Positions 1-6,281 of a stretch of 14,919 nucleotides of DNA are shown here, one piece after another. The notes below the pieces were generated by a model. It worked only from the letters and a program-made list of their open reading frames with translations. It had not been told where the DNA came from and made no database searches. Origin of the DNA: an uncultured cyanobacterium (lineage in GTDB: Bacteria; Cyanobacteriota; Cyanobacteriia; PCC-6307; Cyanobiaceae); assembly GCA_903928835.1 (NCBI GenBank), contig CAIYSK010000234.1:1-14919 (forward strand). Reading direction: 5' to 3'. The translations under genes and the position numbers were made by a program. Positions within the stretch are counted from its first letter, which is position 1; every line of letters begins with the position of its first letter.

Positions 1-363
1 CAGTGGCAGGAAAGCTTCTACGAAGAGCGCTATTCCGCCTCTGAGATGACCGGCGGCATGCCCAATTTCCCTGCCTTGGCGGAAGCCTTCGGGGTCAAGG
101 GGATTGCCATTACTGATCGCGACACCCTGCACGATCAGCTCAGGGAGGCTCTCAACCATCCAGGTCCAGCCTTCATTGATGTGAAGGTGCGCCGCAACGA
201 AAATTGCTATCCCATGGTGCCTCCGGGCGCGAGCAATGCCCAGATGGTGGGCCTGCCGAGCCACCCCGAGCTGGCTATTGACACCAGCCGCCAGTGCAAC
301 GCCTGTGGCAGCAGTACCGCCAGCGCCCATCTCTTCTGCCCGAGCTGCGGCGCCAAGCTTTGA
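1..363 (+). CDS. ilvB: Acetolactate synthase large subunit, C-terminal part (5' end outside window)
   Basis: This is the last 120 residues of the thiamine-diphosphate enzyme that condenses two pyruvates (or pyruvate and 2-ketobutyrate) in valine, leucine and isoleucine synthesis. The fragment opens with QWQESFYEERYS, the conserved segment just after the ThDP-binding site, and continues through DFPALAEAFG-like sequence (seen as NFPALAEAFGVKG), FIDVKV and NENCYPMVPPGASNAQMVG, all typical of the third (ThDP) domain. After the usual family end there is a tail of about 30 residues holding CNAC and CPSC, a CxxC-x10-CxxC zinc-ribbon pattern at fragment residues 99-117. The frame is open from base 1, so the start lies outside the window. 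The stop TGA (361-363) overlaps the likely TTG start of the next gene. The regulatory small subunit ilvN is not in the window. The identification is secure; the zinc-binding role of the tail is inferred. Confidence 0.93.
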   Translation, partial: QWQESFYEERYSASEMTGGMPNFPALAEAFGVKGIAITDRDTLHDQLREALNHPGPAFIDVKVRRNENCYPMVPPGASNAQMVGLPSHPELAIDTSRQCNACGSSTASAHLFCPSCGAKL

Positions 364-758
364 GTCGGCTGGCTTTGGCCCTGGTCGGCCTGCTGCTAGC
401 TCCCCTGGTGACTGTGTTGTTATGGAGTCCGGCGCCGGCTGCTGCGGCTGAAGTACTCCAGGTGGGCAGTGGAACCGTGCTCCAGGTGGGCGATGGCAAT
501 CGCAATTACACCGTGGAATTGGCCTGCATCCGGGTCGAGCAGGCCCAGGAACAAGCCTCGATCGATTGGTTGCGGCACGAATTACCGCGCCGCAGTCGGG
601 TCAATCTCCGCCCCATGGGCCAGAACAATGGCGTGCTGGTGGCCAAGGTTCAAAAACTCGGCGAGTCCAAGGATTTGGCTAGCGGCTTGGTGGCGGCGGG
701 TCTTGCCGCGTCGAGCTGTCCCCAGGCAGCCCCAGCTCCAGGCGGCCAACTGCCATGA
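360..758 (+). CDS. Small secreted protein with a degenerate staphylococcal-nuclease-like fold
   Basis: A 132-residue protein is read from TTG 360, which overlaps the ilvB stop by four bases (TTGA). An in-frame ATG at 294 lies inside ilvB and is a less likely start because the hydrophobic segment begins directly after the TTG. Residues 2-27 (SRLALALVGLLLAPLVTVLL and APAAAA) look like a signal peptide with cleavage near AAA-AE. The mature part has the layout of an SNase/thermonuclease domain: a strand ending VLQVGDGNRNYTVELACI (like the usual VxDGDTI...VRLxGI), then a helix QEQASIDWLRHEL, then VNLRPMGQNNGVLVAKV and a final LASGLVAAGLA helix. The catalytic Arg/Glu/Asp set of active nucleases is not evident, so it is probably not an active nuclease. 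It overlaps the next gene by ATGA, which suggests translational coupling. The fold call is by motif resemblance only. Confidence 0.62.
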   Translation: MSRLALALVGLLLAPLVTVLLWSPAPAAAAEVLQVGSGTVLQVGDGNRNYTVELACIRVEQAQEQASIDWLRHELPRRSRVNLRPMGQNNGVLVAKVQKLGESKDLASGLVAAGLAASSCPQAAPAPGGQLP

Positions 759-1039
759 GCTTGAACCGCACTGCCAAGGGCATCGTGCTGGTGCCTTCTG
801 TGCTTCTGGGGGGAGCCTTTTTGGCGGCGGCCGCCTGGGGTGATGGTGCTGCAGCCAGTAACAAAGGCCTGGCCCTTGCTCTTGGTGGGGTTTTGATCGG
901 TGGGGGCCTATTGGCCCAACTGCTGCCTGAACAGGCAGATTCCCCAGAACAGTTAGAGGGCGACAGCTTGAATGCTGAAAAACTGAGGAACGACCCCCTC
1001 AACGCTGGGAAGCAAGGGGATTCTGGCGAAGGAGCTTGA
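755..1039 (+). CDS. Small hypothetical membrane protein
   Basis: A 94-residue protein starts at ATG 755 inside the stop of the preceding gene (ATGA overlap), so the pair is probably translated together. Two hydrophobic stretches are visible, at about residues 8-28 (GIVLVPSVLLGGAFLAAAAW) and 37-57 (GLALALGGVLIGGGLLAQLL), joined by a short DGAAASNK loop. The last 35 or so residues are acidic and polar (QADSPEQLEGDSLNAEKLRN). The predicted shape is a helical hairpin in the membrane with a soluble charged tail. No family is recognised. The overlap with its neighbour, similar base composition and clean end before a convergent gene support it being a real gene. Confidence 0.6.
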   Translation: MSLNRTAKGIVLVPSVLLGGAFLAAAAWGDGAAASNKGLALALGGVLIGGGLLAQLLPEQADSPEQLEGDSLNAEKLRNDPLNAGKQGDSGEGA

Positions 1040-1047
1040 ACCAGCGG

Positions 1048-1077
1048 TGGCTACAAGCTCTCCGTCGTTGCTAGCCA
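1048..1077. terminator. Possible weak hairpin between convergent genes
   Basis: TGGCTA at 1048-1053 can pair with TAGCCA at 1072-1077 in the 44-bp gap between the membrane-protein stop (1039) and the convergent minus-strand stop (1084). A run of six T follows at about 1086-1091 on the plus strand. The stem is only six pairs and the loop is long, so this is a weak candidate terminator for the ilvB transcript. Confidence 0.2.
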
Positions 1078-1083
1078 GACGGC

Positions 1084-1518
1084 CTATTTTTTGCCCTCTT
1101 GGGCCTTGACCTGCTTGGTGAAATCGGCGATGACTGAATCTACAAATTTCTGGTCCGCAGCAACGATCTTGGGATAGCAACCCTCTTTGACCCGGGCCAC
1201 GATCTGTACGATTGAACCATTGACAATCTGGCCCACCTCCAGCTTTCCGCTGCCAGCGATCTGGCTTCCATACCTGGCGGTGACCACATAGGCGATGCTC
1301 TGGGCGCTGGCGATAGTTGCTGCCTGAACGGGCACTTTTTGCTCGACTGCCAGGTTGCAGACGTTCACTGCCGCAGCGAGGGTGAGGTCGTTCATGGTGT
1401 CCAAGCTTGCCGGGTTGGTCGCGGCAGCCCCTGGAGCTGGCTGGGCCACGGCAGGGGCGACCTGGAGGGAGAGTGCGCTGAGGACAGCAGCTGATACGGC
1501 CAGAAAGGAGCGAGACAC
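1084..1518 (-). CDS. Small secreted protein of unknown function
   Basis: The likely start is GTG at 1516-1518, giving 144 residues that begin MSRSFLAVSAAVLSALSLQV, a clear signal peptide with cleavage after APAVA. The frame stays open upstream to 1818, but that part overlaps the ppsA relic on the other strand and lies before the signal peptide, so it was left out. The mature protein contains LDTMNDLTLAAAVNVCNLAV, a central NGSIVQIVARVKEGC, and a lysine-rich end. Two cysteines (in NVCNLA and EGCYPK) could form a disulfide in the periplasm. I recall similar short proteins in marine picocyanobacteria, sometimes carrying unconvincing automatic names such as cAMP phosphodiesterase; nothing in the sequence shows such a domain. 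It is a real conserved-looking exported protein without an assigned role. Confidence 0.72.
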   Translation of the reverse strand: MSRSFLAVSAAVLSALSLQVAPAVAQPAPGAAATNPASLDTMNDLTLAAAVNVCNLAVEQKVPVQAATIASAQSIAYVVTARYGSQIAGSGKLEVGQIVNGSIVQIVARVKEGCYPKIVAADQKFVDSVIADFTKQVKAQEGKK

Positions 1519-1591
1519 GGAGTGTGTGCAAACGCGGTAGGCCCCACTGTGCCACCCAAAAAGCAGAAACAACAGTGAGCGCGCCACAGAG

Positions 1592-1910
1592 GCGGCCCTG
1601 GTGGTGCCCTTGGCCCAGGTGGGTGGCAACTGTGCCTCCCTGGGCGAAATGATCCGTGAACTCACCAAAGAGGGGGTGCAAGTACCGGGTGCCTTTGCGG
1701 CCACAGCCCTTGCCCAACGCCTCGACGGATTTTGGATTGGCTCCAACGACCTCAGCCAGCTGACCTTGGGGTCGACCGCGATTCTGCTTTGGTGGCCCCG
1801 CTGTTTGATGAATCCCATCCCAGGGTTATGGCCTTGGTTCAGATGGCGATCCGATCAGCCTTAACCCAGATTCACTGCTGGCCACCCGGCTGGCTGGGGC
1901 TGAGATCGAA
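1592..1910 (+). pseudogene. ppsA: Decayed remnant of phosphoenolpyruvate synthase (ppsA)
   Basis: Three blocks of PEP synthase sequence appear in order but in three different frames. In the first frame (about 1592-1712) VPLAQVGGNCASLGEMIREL and VQVPGAFAATA match the extreme N-terminus of PpsA, usually VGGKNASLGEMI and VPGGFATTA. The same frame then jumps to LAQRLDGFWIGSNDLSQLTL (about 1715-1769), which belongs near the C-terminus, so most of the protein is gone. At about 1770 the match slips one base into GVDRDSALVAPLFDE and VMALVQMAI (1771-1850). At about 1851 it moves to the third frame with ISLNPDSLLATRLAGAEIE (1854-1910), missing the GRKIGICGQAPSDYP-type block that normally lies between. 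The conserved K-N of VGGKNAS has become N-C. The intact enzyme makes PEP from pyruvate and ATP for gluconeogenesis; this copy cannot encode it. Confidence 0.85.
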
Positions 1911-2084
1911 ACTGCCAGACCATCACGGCATGGCCCATGAACCGCAAGGCGCTGAGCACCGCCAAGCCGATGCAGAGGGGGCAATGGGTGATCGACATGC
2001 AAAGCCCCGTAACGCTGCTGCCACCCTGACAGGCCATCGTGGGGGTTGAGGGCTGCTGAAATAAAACGCGGCGCCCAACTATCC
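1911..2084. other. Non-coding stretch between the ppsA relic and the FAD dehydrogenase
   Basis: After the last recognisable ppsA codon no convincing gene is seen. Two short open frames exist: plus-strand ATG 1937 to 2029 (30 codons, beginning MNRKALSTAKPM) and minus-strand ATG 2037 to 1861 (58 codons, containing HCPLCIGLAVL). Neither has a supported ribosome binding site or recognised family, and the second runs into ppsA relic sequence. This is best read as decaying sequence plus the upstream region of the next gene. Confidence 0.45.
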
Positions 2085-2088
2085 GGAG
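2085..2088 (+). promoter_or_regulatory. Ribosome binding site that sets the FAD dehydrogenase start
   Basis: GGAG lies eight bases before GTG 2097. The protein from that GTG begins MLRLSELKLPLDHSEADL, where homologues usually start. An upstream in-frame TTG at 2046 would add 17 residues and lacks a comparable site. Confidence 0.55.
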
Positions 2089-2096
2089 ATTCGCAG

Positions 2097-3803
2097 GTGC
2101 TGCGGCTAAGTGAGCTGAAATTGCCCCTCGATCACAGTGAGGCCGATTTGGTGCTTGCGGTGTGCCAAAGGCTGCGGCTCTCTCCCGCCCAGCTCAAGGG
2201 CCATCGGCTGGTGAAGCGCAGTGTGGATGCCCGCAAACGCCAAGCCATTGCCTTGGTTTACAGCCTGGATCTGGACCTGACCCTGGACGCCAAGGCCGAG
2301 GCCAAGTTGCTGGCCCGCTTTGGGGGGGATCCCCACCTCAAGCGCAGCCCCGATACCCAATACCGCTTTGTGGCCGCGGTGCCCCCGGGGGGGACAGGCC
2401 AACCCCGCCCCACCCAAACCAGACCCGTTGTCATAGGGGCGGGGCCCTGCGGCTATTTCGCCGCCCTGGTGCTGGCCCAAATGGGCTTCAGGCCGCTGCT
2501 CCTCGAGCGGGGAAAAGCCGTGAAGGAACGCAGTGCCGACACCTTTGGCTTCTGGAAAGGCAGGGCGCCCTTGAACCCCGAATCCAATGCCCAATTTGGC
2601 GAGGGCGGGGCCGGCACGTTCTCGGATGGAAAGCTCTACAGCCAGGTGAGCGAGTCGAAGGCCTACGTGCGCAAAGTGCTCGAGGAGTTGGTGGCAGCCG
2701 GTGCCAATTCCGACATCCTCACCTTGCATCGCCCCCACATCGGCACGTTCAAGTTGGCCACCGTGGTTCGGGGGCTGCGGCGGCGCATCGAAGAGCTGGG
2801 TGGCGAGGTGCGCTTTGAAGCTCGGGTTGATCGCCTGGAGCGTTGCCCCAAAACCAACGCCGTGCAGGGTCTGGTACTGGCGGGGGGGGAGCGGATTGAA
2901 GCTGAGCAGGTGGTGCTCGCCGTGGGCCATAGCGCCCGGGATAGCTTCGCGATGCTGCGTGAGGTGGGGGTGATCCTGGAGCCCAAGGCCTTCGCCGTGG
3001 GGCTGCGCATTGAGCATCCCCAGCCGTTGATTGATCGGGCCCGATGGGGTCCCGCGGCGGGACACCCCAAACTTGGGGCCGCCGAATACAAACTTGTGCA
3101 CCACTGCAGCGGTCAAGGGGCTGCTGGGCGAAGCGTGTATAGCTTCTGCATGTGCCCTGGCGGCCTGGTGGTTGGGGCCACCTCTGAGTTGGGGCGGGTG
3201 GTCACCAACGGCATGAGCCAGCACTCGCGTAACGAACGCAATGCCAATAGTGGATTGGTGGTGACCGTGGGAGTGGCAGACCTGCTCCCCTATGGCGATG
3301 GGCCCGCAGATCCCTTAGCAGGTGTGGCCTTTCAGCGCCACTGGGAGCAACAGGCTTTTGATGCCGGCGGCGGTACCTATCGGGCGCCGGGTCAGTGGGT
3401 GGGTGATTTCCTTGCCTGCCGGCCCAGCGAGAGCCGCAGCACGGGCGAGCCTGGCTTGGTTGTGGCCCCTTCCTATCTGCCAGGGGTGCACTACGGAAGC
3501 CTGGAAAGTTGCCTGCCGTCCTTTGTGATCGCAGCGATCCGTGAAGCTCTACCGGAGTTCGCCAAGCGGCTCCAGGGCTTTGCCATGGATGGGGCTCTGC
3601 TTACCGGAGTTGAGACCCGCACCTCCTCGCCCGTGCGCATCCCCCGAGACAGCACAACCCTGGAGTGTCTCAACACCCCAGGGTTGTATCCAGCTGGAGA
3701 AGGGGCCGGCTATGCCGGAGGCATCCTTTCCGCTGCGATTGATGGAATCAAGGTGGCGGAACAATTGGCGTTGGCCCGCCTCCAGAGCTCGATCAAGGCT
3801 TGA
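2097..3803 (+). CDS. FAD-dependent dehydrogenase of the COG2509 type
   Basis: A 568-residue flavoprotein is read from GTG 2097. Residues 1-100 form a small N-terminal domain (LRLSELKLPLDH, RLRLSPAQLKGHRLVKRSVDARKR) typical of this family. A Rossmann dinucleotide fold follows at about residues 111-140 (VVIGAGPCGYFAALVLAQMG ending in LLLERG), matching GxGxxG and the acidic residue that binds FAD ribose. NAQFGEGGAGTFSDGKL and YSFCMCPGGLVV are further family blocks, and the C-terminal GLYPAGEGAGYAGGILSAA segment closes the FAD site. The family is annotated as uncharacterised NAD(FAD)-utilising dehydrogenase; the substrate is unknown, and a soluble location is expected because no signal or membrane segment is seen. 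It stands alone on its strand, downstream of the ppsA relic, and its stop directly abuts the stop of the convergent abrB-like gene. Confidence 0.9.
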   Translation: MLRLSELKLPLDHSEADLVLAVCQRLRLSPAQLKGHRLVKRSVDARKRQAIALVYSLDLDLTLDAKAEAKLLARFGGDPHLKRSPDTQYRFVAAVPPGGTGQPRPTQTRPVVIGAGPCGYFAALVLAQMGFRPLLLERGKAVKERSADTFGFWKGRAPLNPESNAQFGEGGAGTFSDGKLYSQVSESKAYVRKVLEELVAAGANSDILTLHRPHIGTFKLATVVRGLRRRIEELGGEVRFEARVDRLERCPKTNAVQGLVLAGGERIEAEQVVLAVGHSARDSFAMLREVGVILEPKAFAVGLRIEHPQPLIDRARWGPAAGHPKLGAAEYKLVHHCSGQGAAGRSVYSFCMCPGGLVVGATSELGRVVTNGMSQHSRNERNANSGLVVTVGVADLLPYGDGPADPLAGVAFQRHWEQQAFDAGGGTYRAPGQWVGDFLACRPSESRSTGEPGLVVAPSYLPGVHYGSLESCLPSFVIAAIREALPEFAKRLQGFAMDGALLTGVETRTSSPVRIPRDSTTLECLNTPGLYPAGEGAGYAGGILSAAIDGIKVAEQLALARLQSSIKA

Positions 3804-4166
3804 TCATTCTTCGTCGTCTTCCGTGCCGATGGGAACCAGGCGGATTTGCTTGCGACCCAGTTTGATTTCGAACTCATCGCCGGGCTTGAGTTCGAGCATG
3901 CCCGTATAGGCCTTGCCAACCATCAGGTTGCCGTTGAACTGGATTTTGGTGCTGAAGCTGAGCTTGCGGCCACCCTTGCCCGTTTGGGACGCTCCACCGA
4001 AATCAACCCCCTTGGCGCCAAGAAGGGCTTCGTAGAACGCGGTGAAGTTGAGCCGCTCAGTTCCATCCTTCTTGCTGGAGACGTATCCGCAGGCGCGAAC
4101 AAGGTCGGACTTGCTGATGTCGCCCAGCTCTTTGACTTTGGCCAGTAAATCAGCTCCCGTAAGCAT
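3804..4166 (-). CDS. cyAbrB-type transcriptional regulator
   Basis: This 120-residue protein matches the cyanobacterial AbrB-like family (related to Sll0359 and Sll0822 of Synechocystis), DNA-binding proteins that act globally on carbon/nitrogen and stress genes. Residues 17-52 (ISKSDLVRACGYVSSKKDG, then LNFTAFYEALLGAK) are the characteristic N-terminal part. Residues 74-112 (KIQFNGNLMVGKAYTGMLEL and KPGDEFEIKLGRKQIRL) form the AbrB-like swapped-hairpin beta domain placed C-terminally, as is usual in cyanobacteria. A short acidic tail, GTEDDEE, ends the protein. The ATG (4164-4166) has no obvious Shine-Dalgarno sequence; TTTTCC precedes it. The upstream region carries TGCAA-type repeats and a short inverted repeat, which may be binding sites for this or another regulator. 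Which of the two main cyAbrB paralogues it represents cannot be settled here. Confidence 0.88.
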   Translation of the reverse strand: MLTGADLLAKVKELGDISKSDLVRACGYVSSKKDGTERLNFTAFYEALLGAKGVDFGGASQTGKGGRKLSFSTKIQFNGNLMVGKAYTGMLELKPGDEFEIKLGRKQIRLVPIGTEDDEE

Positions 4167-4177
4167 GGAAAATAATT

Positions 4178-4192
4178 ATGCAACTCTTGCAT
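4178..4192. promoter_or_regulatory. Inverted repeat in the abrB promoter region
   Basis: ATGCAA and TTGCAT are arranged head to head around CTC, 12 bases upstream of the abrB start codon. On the minus strand the repeat overlaps CATAAT, a possible -10 element whose transcript would have a very short leader. A protein bound here would block or adjust abrB transcription. The same TTGCA/TGCAA core recurs in the palindrome at 4424-4455. The repeat is seen; its operator role is inferred. Confidence 0.4.
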
Positions 4193-4423
4193 CGTTACAC
4201 ATTGAGGTGTCGACATGCAAGCGGGCTGGATCATGGTTAGGGGAGGTTGTGGCCTTTTGCTCCACTGCGCAGGCATTGGGCAGTGCTTGCGCATCCAATT
4301 GGCGGCAAGTTTGACTGGGGTTTCTGTCCATTGCGATTGAGATCTATCGGAGGTGGAAAGCGGTTCTGCGGTAAGGCCTTTTTGCAATCAACCCCTCTGT
4401 CCAAGGATCAGGATTTAACGCTT

Positions 4424-4455
4424 TTGCAACATTGCAGAATTCTGCAATGTTGCAA
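4424..4455. repeat. Perfect 32-bp palindrome
   Basis: The left half, TTGCAACATTGCAGAA, is followed immediately by its exact reverse complement, with the centre between 4439 and 4440. Each half holds TTGCA twice, eight bases apart, so the whole site shows four copies of one pentamer in mirror arrangement. A 10-bp palindrome, GAGAGCTCTC, follows one base later (4457-4466). On neither strand is the palindrome followed by a T run, which argues against a standard intrinsic terminator. It lies 55 bases past the pgeF stop and about 260 bases upstream of abrB. It may be an operator binding two protein dimers, an RNA hairpin at the pgeF 3' end, or a repeat element. Confidence 0.9.
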
Positions 4456-4509
4456 TGAGAGCTCTCTCCCCTGCTGGCTTCAAAAGGCGCCTTCCTCAAT
4501 CAATCCTGT

Positions 4510-5349
4510 TTAAGCTTGCGAGACAATGCCGCTCCATTGCACGGCTTTGACCTGATCTCGCCGCCAGGAATGGAACAGCAAGGGCTCCGATGCCGTGCAG
4601 AGCGGGCACACTGCAATTTGGGCACTTGGAATTCCCAGATTCTCGAGTTGGCGGCGGGTTGCCAGGCGGATGTCCAGGCGATCGTGGCCTGGTTTGGAAT
4701 CGGCAGCCAGGCCACCACAGGCTTCAAGGGCCTGGATTGCCTCCCCTGAAAATCGAGCTTTAGGGCTGGCTTCTTTTGGGGTGAGGGTGTTAGGGGTGAG
4801 GGCCGCAGCTATCTGCTCACTGACGGACCGTTCCACTTGATAGGCCTGGCCACCGATGGCGGGCCCTAGGGCGACAAGCAAATCGGCCCGCCTGGATCCG
4901 GCGTTCTCGAGCAACCCCATGGCCCGCTCCAAAATCAGCCCTGCCACCCCCCGCCATCCGGCATGGCAGGCGGCAACTCGCCCGGACTGGGGATCTGCAA
5001 TCAGCACTGGGGTGCAATCAGCACCGCAGACCCAAAGACTTTGGCCGCCTCCATCGCTAACCAGCCCATCGGCTTCAGGCCAGGGGTCGCCAAGGGCCTG
5101 ATGGGCCCCTAAAACGAGATTGCCATGGACCTGCTTGGGGCGGTGGACACTCACCCCCGCACTTAGATAGCCGGCCAGTACCTCAGGCCCGCGGCCATTC
5201 CATTGCCGCGTGAAAAACCCATGTTCAAAGTCCGCCATGAGGTCGGCTTGGAGGTAATAGCCCCCGTAACAGCCAATCCAGGTCCATCCTGGCAGGCTGT
5301 TGAAGCCCGCGTCAGGTCGGTCAAAGGGGGGGGCTAGGGCTTCAGCCAC
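4510..5349 (-). CDS. pgeF: Laccase-domain purine nucleoside phosphorylase / polyphenol oxidase family (YfiH/PgeF)
   Basis: A 279-residue protein is read from GTG 5347-5349. It shows the whole COG1496 motif series: HGFFTR (about residue 43), KQVHGN (72-77), the core CGADCTPVLIADPQSGR with AACHAGWRG (about 108-135), LGPAIGGQAYQV, and the terminal CPLCTASEPLLFHSWRRD. The His, Cys and His of KQVHG, GADC and CHAGW are the metal and catalytic residues of the family. Members are reported to act on adenosine and other purine nucleosides, and some were first described as multicopper-oxidase-like proteins or linked to peptidoglycan editing. A short 15-bp direct repeat (4778-4802) encodes a LTPNTLTPK loop between conserved blocks, probably a neutral expansion. 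It lies 20 bp after tab2 on the same strand and is likely cotranscribed with it. Confidence 0.88.
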   Translation of the reverse strand: MAEALAPPFDRPDAGFNSLPGWTWIGCYGGYYLQADLMADFEHGFFTRQWNGRGPEVLAGYLSAGVSVHRPKQVHGNLVLGAHQALGDPWPEADGLVSDGGGQSLWVCGADCTPVLIADPQSGRVAACHAGWRGVAGLILERAMGLLENAGSRRADLLVALGPAIGGQAYQVERSVSEQIAAALTPNTLTPKEASPKARFSGEAIQALEACGGLAADSKPGHDRLDIRLATRRQLENLGIPSAQIAVCPLCTASEPLLFHSWRRDQVKAVQWSGIVSQA

Positions 5350-5369
5350 ACTTCAGAGATAGACAAGAA

Positions 5370-6281
5370 CTAGGCATCGGGGAGGTCGCGCAACAACCAA
5401 AACCCCTCAAAGCGGGGCTCCTCTTCGCTGGCCTGAACCGCCAGGAACTGCAGGCCGCCGGCCCGCTCCCGGGCCGTGCGAAAGGTGTCTGCTGCGGTGG
5501 CTGCTTCCGATTCCGGCAGGTTGGTGAGCAACCAGCGATCGTCCAGGCCAGCTTCGAGCACGAGCTGCTGATCGGCGATGTCGAGGCGCACAGGCTCAAG
5601 ACCGGCAATCCACCCGGCCATCGCCAGGGACCGGCTCGAGCTAAAGAGGCGAATGCCAGGCACGGTCGCTTCCGGATCGAGCCCTTCCGGCAGGGGCACC
5701 AATCCGCAAAAGCCCATCTCCCAGTCGTTGGCCTCGGCCAGGGCAGCCAGGGGAAGGGTGGCCCAGGCCCAGCTCTCACCCCTGGCTGCTTCCGGTAAGG
5801 GAACAGCCACGGGACGAATGGCAACCGGAGGCGGTGCCAGCGGCCCTTGCATGTAGCCCTCCTCCAAGGGGTACACCTCCCTCTCTCGCTCCTGAAGCCA
5901 GCTCACCAGTGCGTAGCAGCGGCGGCTGGCCACGAGCTCGAGCCCCAAGCCTTCGGCGGCTCGTTGCACCATGGTCCGCATGGACCCCCGCCAGCAGCGC
6001 AAGCGCCGGGGCGGGCCAAAGCCCTCTTCGGCAGCAGCCCCTAGGGCCTGCTGAAGGGCCTCCTTGAGCCAGATCGAATTCACGCTCGAAGCGGGGCAAG
6101 GCAAAACCCAGCGGAAGCTTTTGGTATTTCCGTTTTGGGCAGTGCCGTTTGTTTGGGGTTCGGACTTGCCCGTTACTGGCGTGGAACAAATCAGCAGTTC
6201 CCAGCGCTTTTTGCCATCGCTCTCCAAGATGGGCCTGGAGTAATAATCCAGCTCCCAATCGGGAGCAAAGGCCTCATTCAT
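5370..6281 (-). CDS. tab2: Tab2/Atab2-family RNA-binding protein
   Basis: The start is ATG 6279-6281, giving 303 residues beginning MNEAFAPDWELDYYSRPILE, the highly conserved opening of the Tab2/Atab2 (DUF1092) family. Other family blocks are GKKRWELLIC, RCWRGSMRTMVQRAAEGLG, EREVYPLEEGYMQGPLAPPP, NDWEMGFCGLVPLPEGL and LVLEAGLDDRWLLTNLP. In algae and plants these proteins bind RNA and are needed for translation and assembly of photosystem subunits, notably psaB mRNA; the cyanobacterial protein is expected to play a related role in the cytoplasm. The start overlaps the S1-domain gene stop by ATGA, so the two RNA-binding proteins are likely translationally coupled. The frame extends far upstream of this ATG, but that stretch is antiparallel-free shadow of the S1 gene in another frame and was excluded. 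Confidence 0.92.
   Translation of the reverse strand: MNEAFAPDWELDYYSRPILESDGKKRWELLICSTPVTGKSEPQTNGTAQNGNTKSFRWVLPCPASSVNSIWLKEALQQALGAAAEEGFGPPRRLRCWRGSMRTMVQRAAEGLGLELVASRRCYALVSWLQEREREVYPLEEGYMQGPLAPPPVAIRPVAVPLPEAARGESWAWATLPLAALAEANDWEMGFCGLVPLPEGLDPEATVPGIRLFSSSRSLAMAGWIAGLEPVRLDIADQQLVLEAGLDDRWLLTNLPESEAATAADTFRTARERAGGLQFLAVQASEEEPRFEGFWLLRDLPDA

Larger units (their letters stand above)
4167..4509. other. 343-bp non-coding region between abrB and pgeF
   Basis: No protein family or tRNA is recognised on either strand. The region is more AT-rich than its surroundings. It carries the abrB upstream inverted repeat, further TGCAA/TTGCA pentamers at 4216 and 4382-4387, the 32-bp palindrome at 4424-4455, and a GAGAGCTCTC palindrome at 4457-4466. 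Both flanking genes are on the minus strand, so it must hold the end of the pgeF transcript and the promoter of abrB. A small RNA is possible but not demonstrable. Confidence 0.6.

Noticed and set aside
1861..2037. 58-codon minus-strand frame containing HCPLCIGLAVL
   Set aside because: It looks faintly like a small cysteine-containing membrane protein, but it overlaps ppsA relic sequence and has no ribosome binding site; too little evidence to call.
2106..3224. Long open frame (372 codons) antisense to the FAD dehydrogenase gene
   Set aside because: It lies wholly opposite a gene with clear family motifs, its translation shows no recognisable domain, and GC-rich third positions routinely keep antisense frames open in such genomes.
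4424..4455. The palindrome as an ordinary intrinsic terminator for pgeF
   Set aside because: A T run should follow the stem in the direction of transcription; on the minus strand the sequence after it is AAGCGTTAAATCC and on the plus strand TGAGAGCTC, so neither fits.
4778..4802. GGGGTGAGGG direct repeat as a tandem-repeat element
   Set aside because: Only two copies exist, in frame within a variable loop of the pgeF-like protein; most likely a neutral five-residue duplication.
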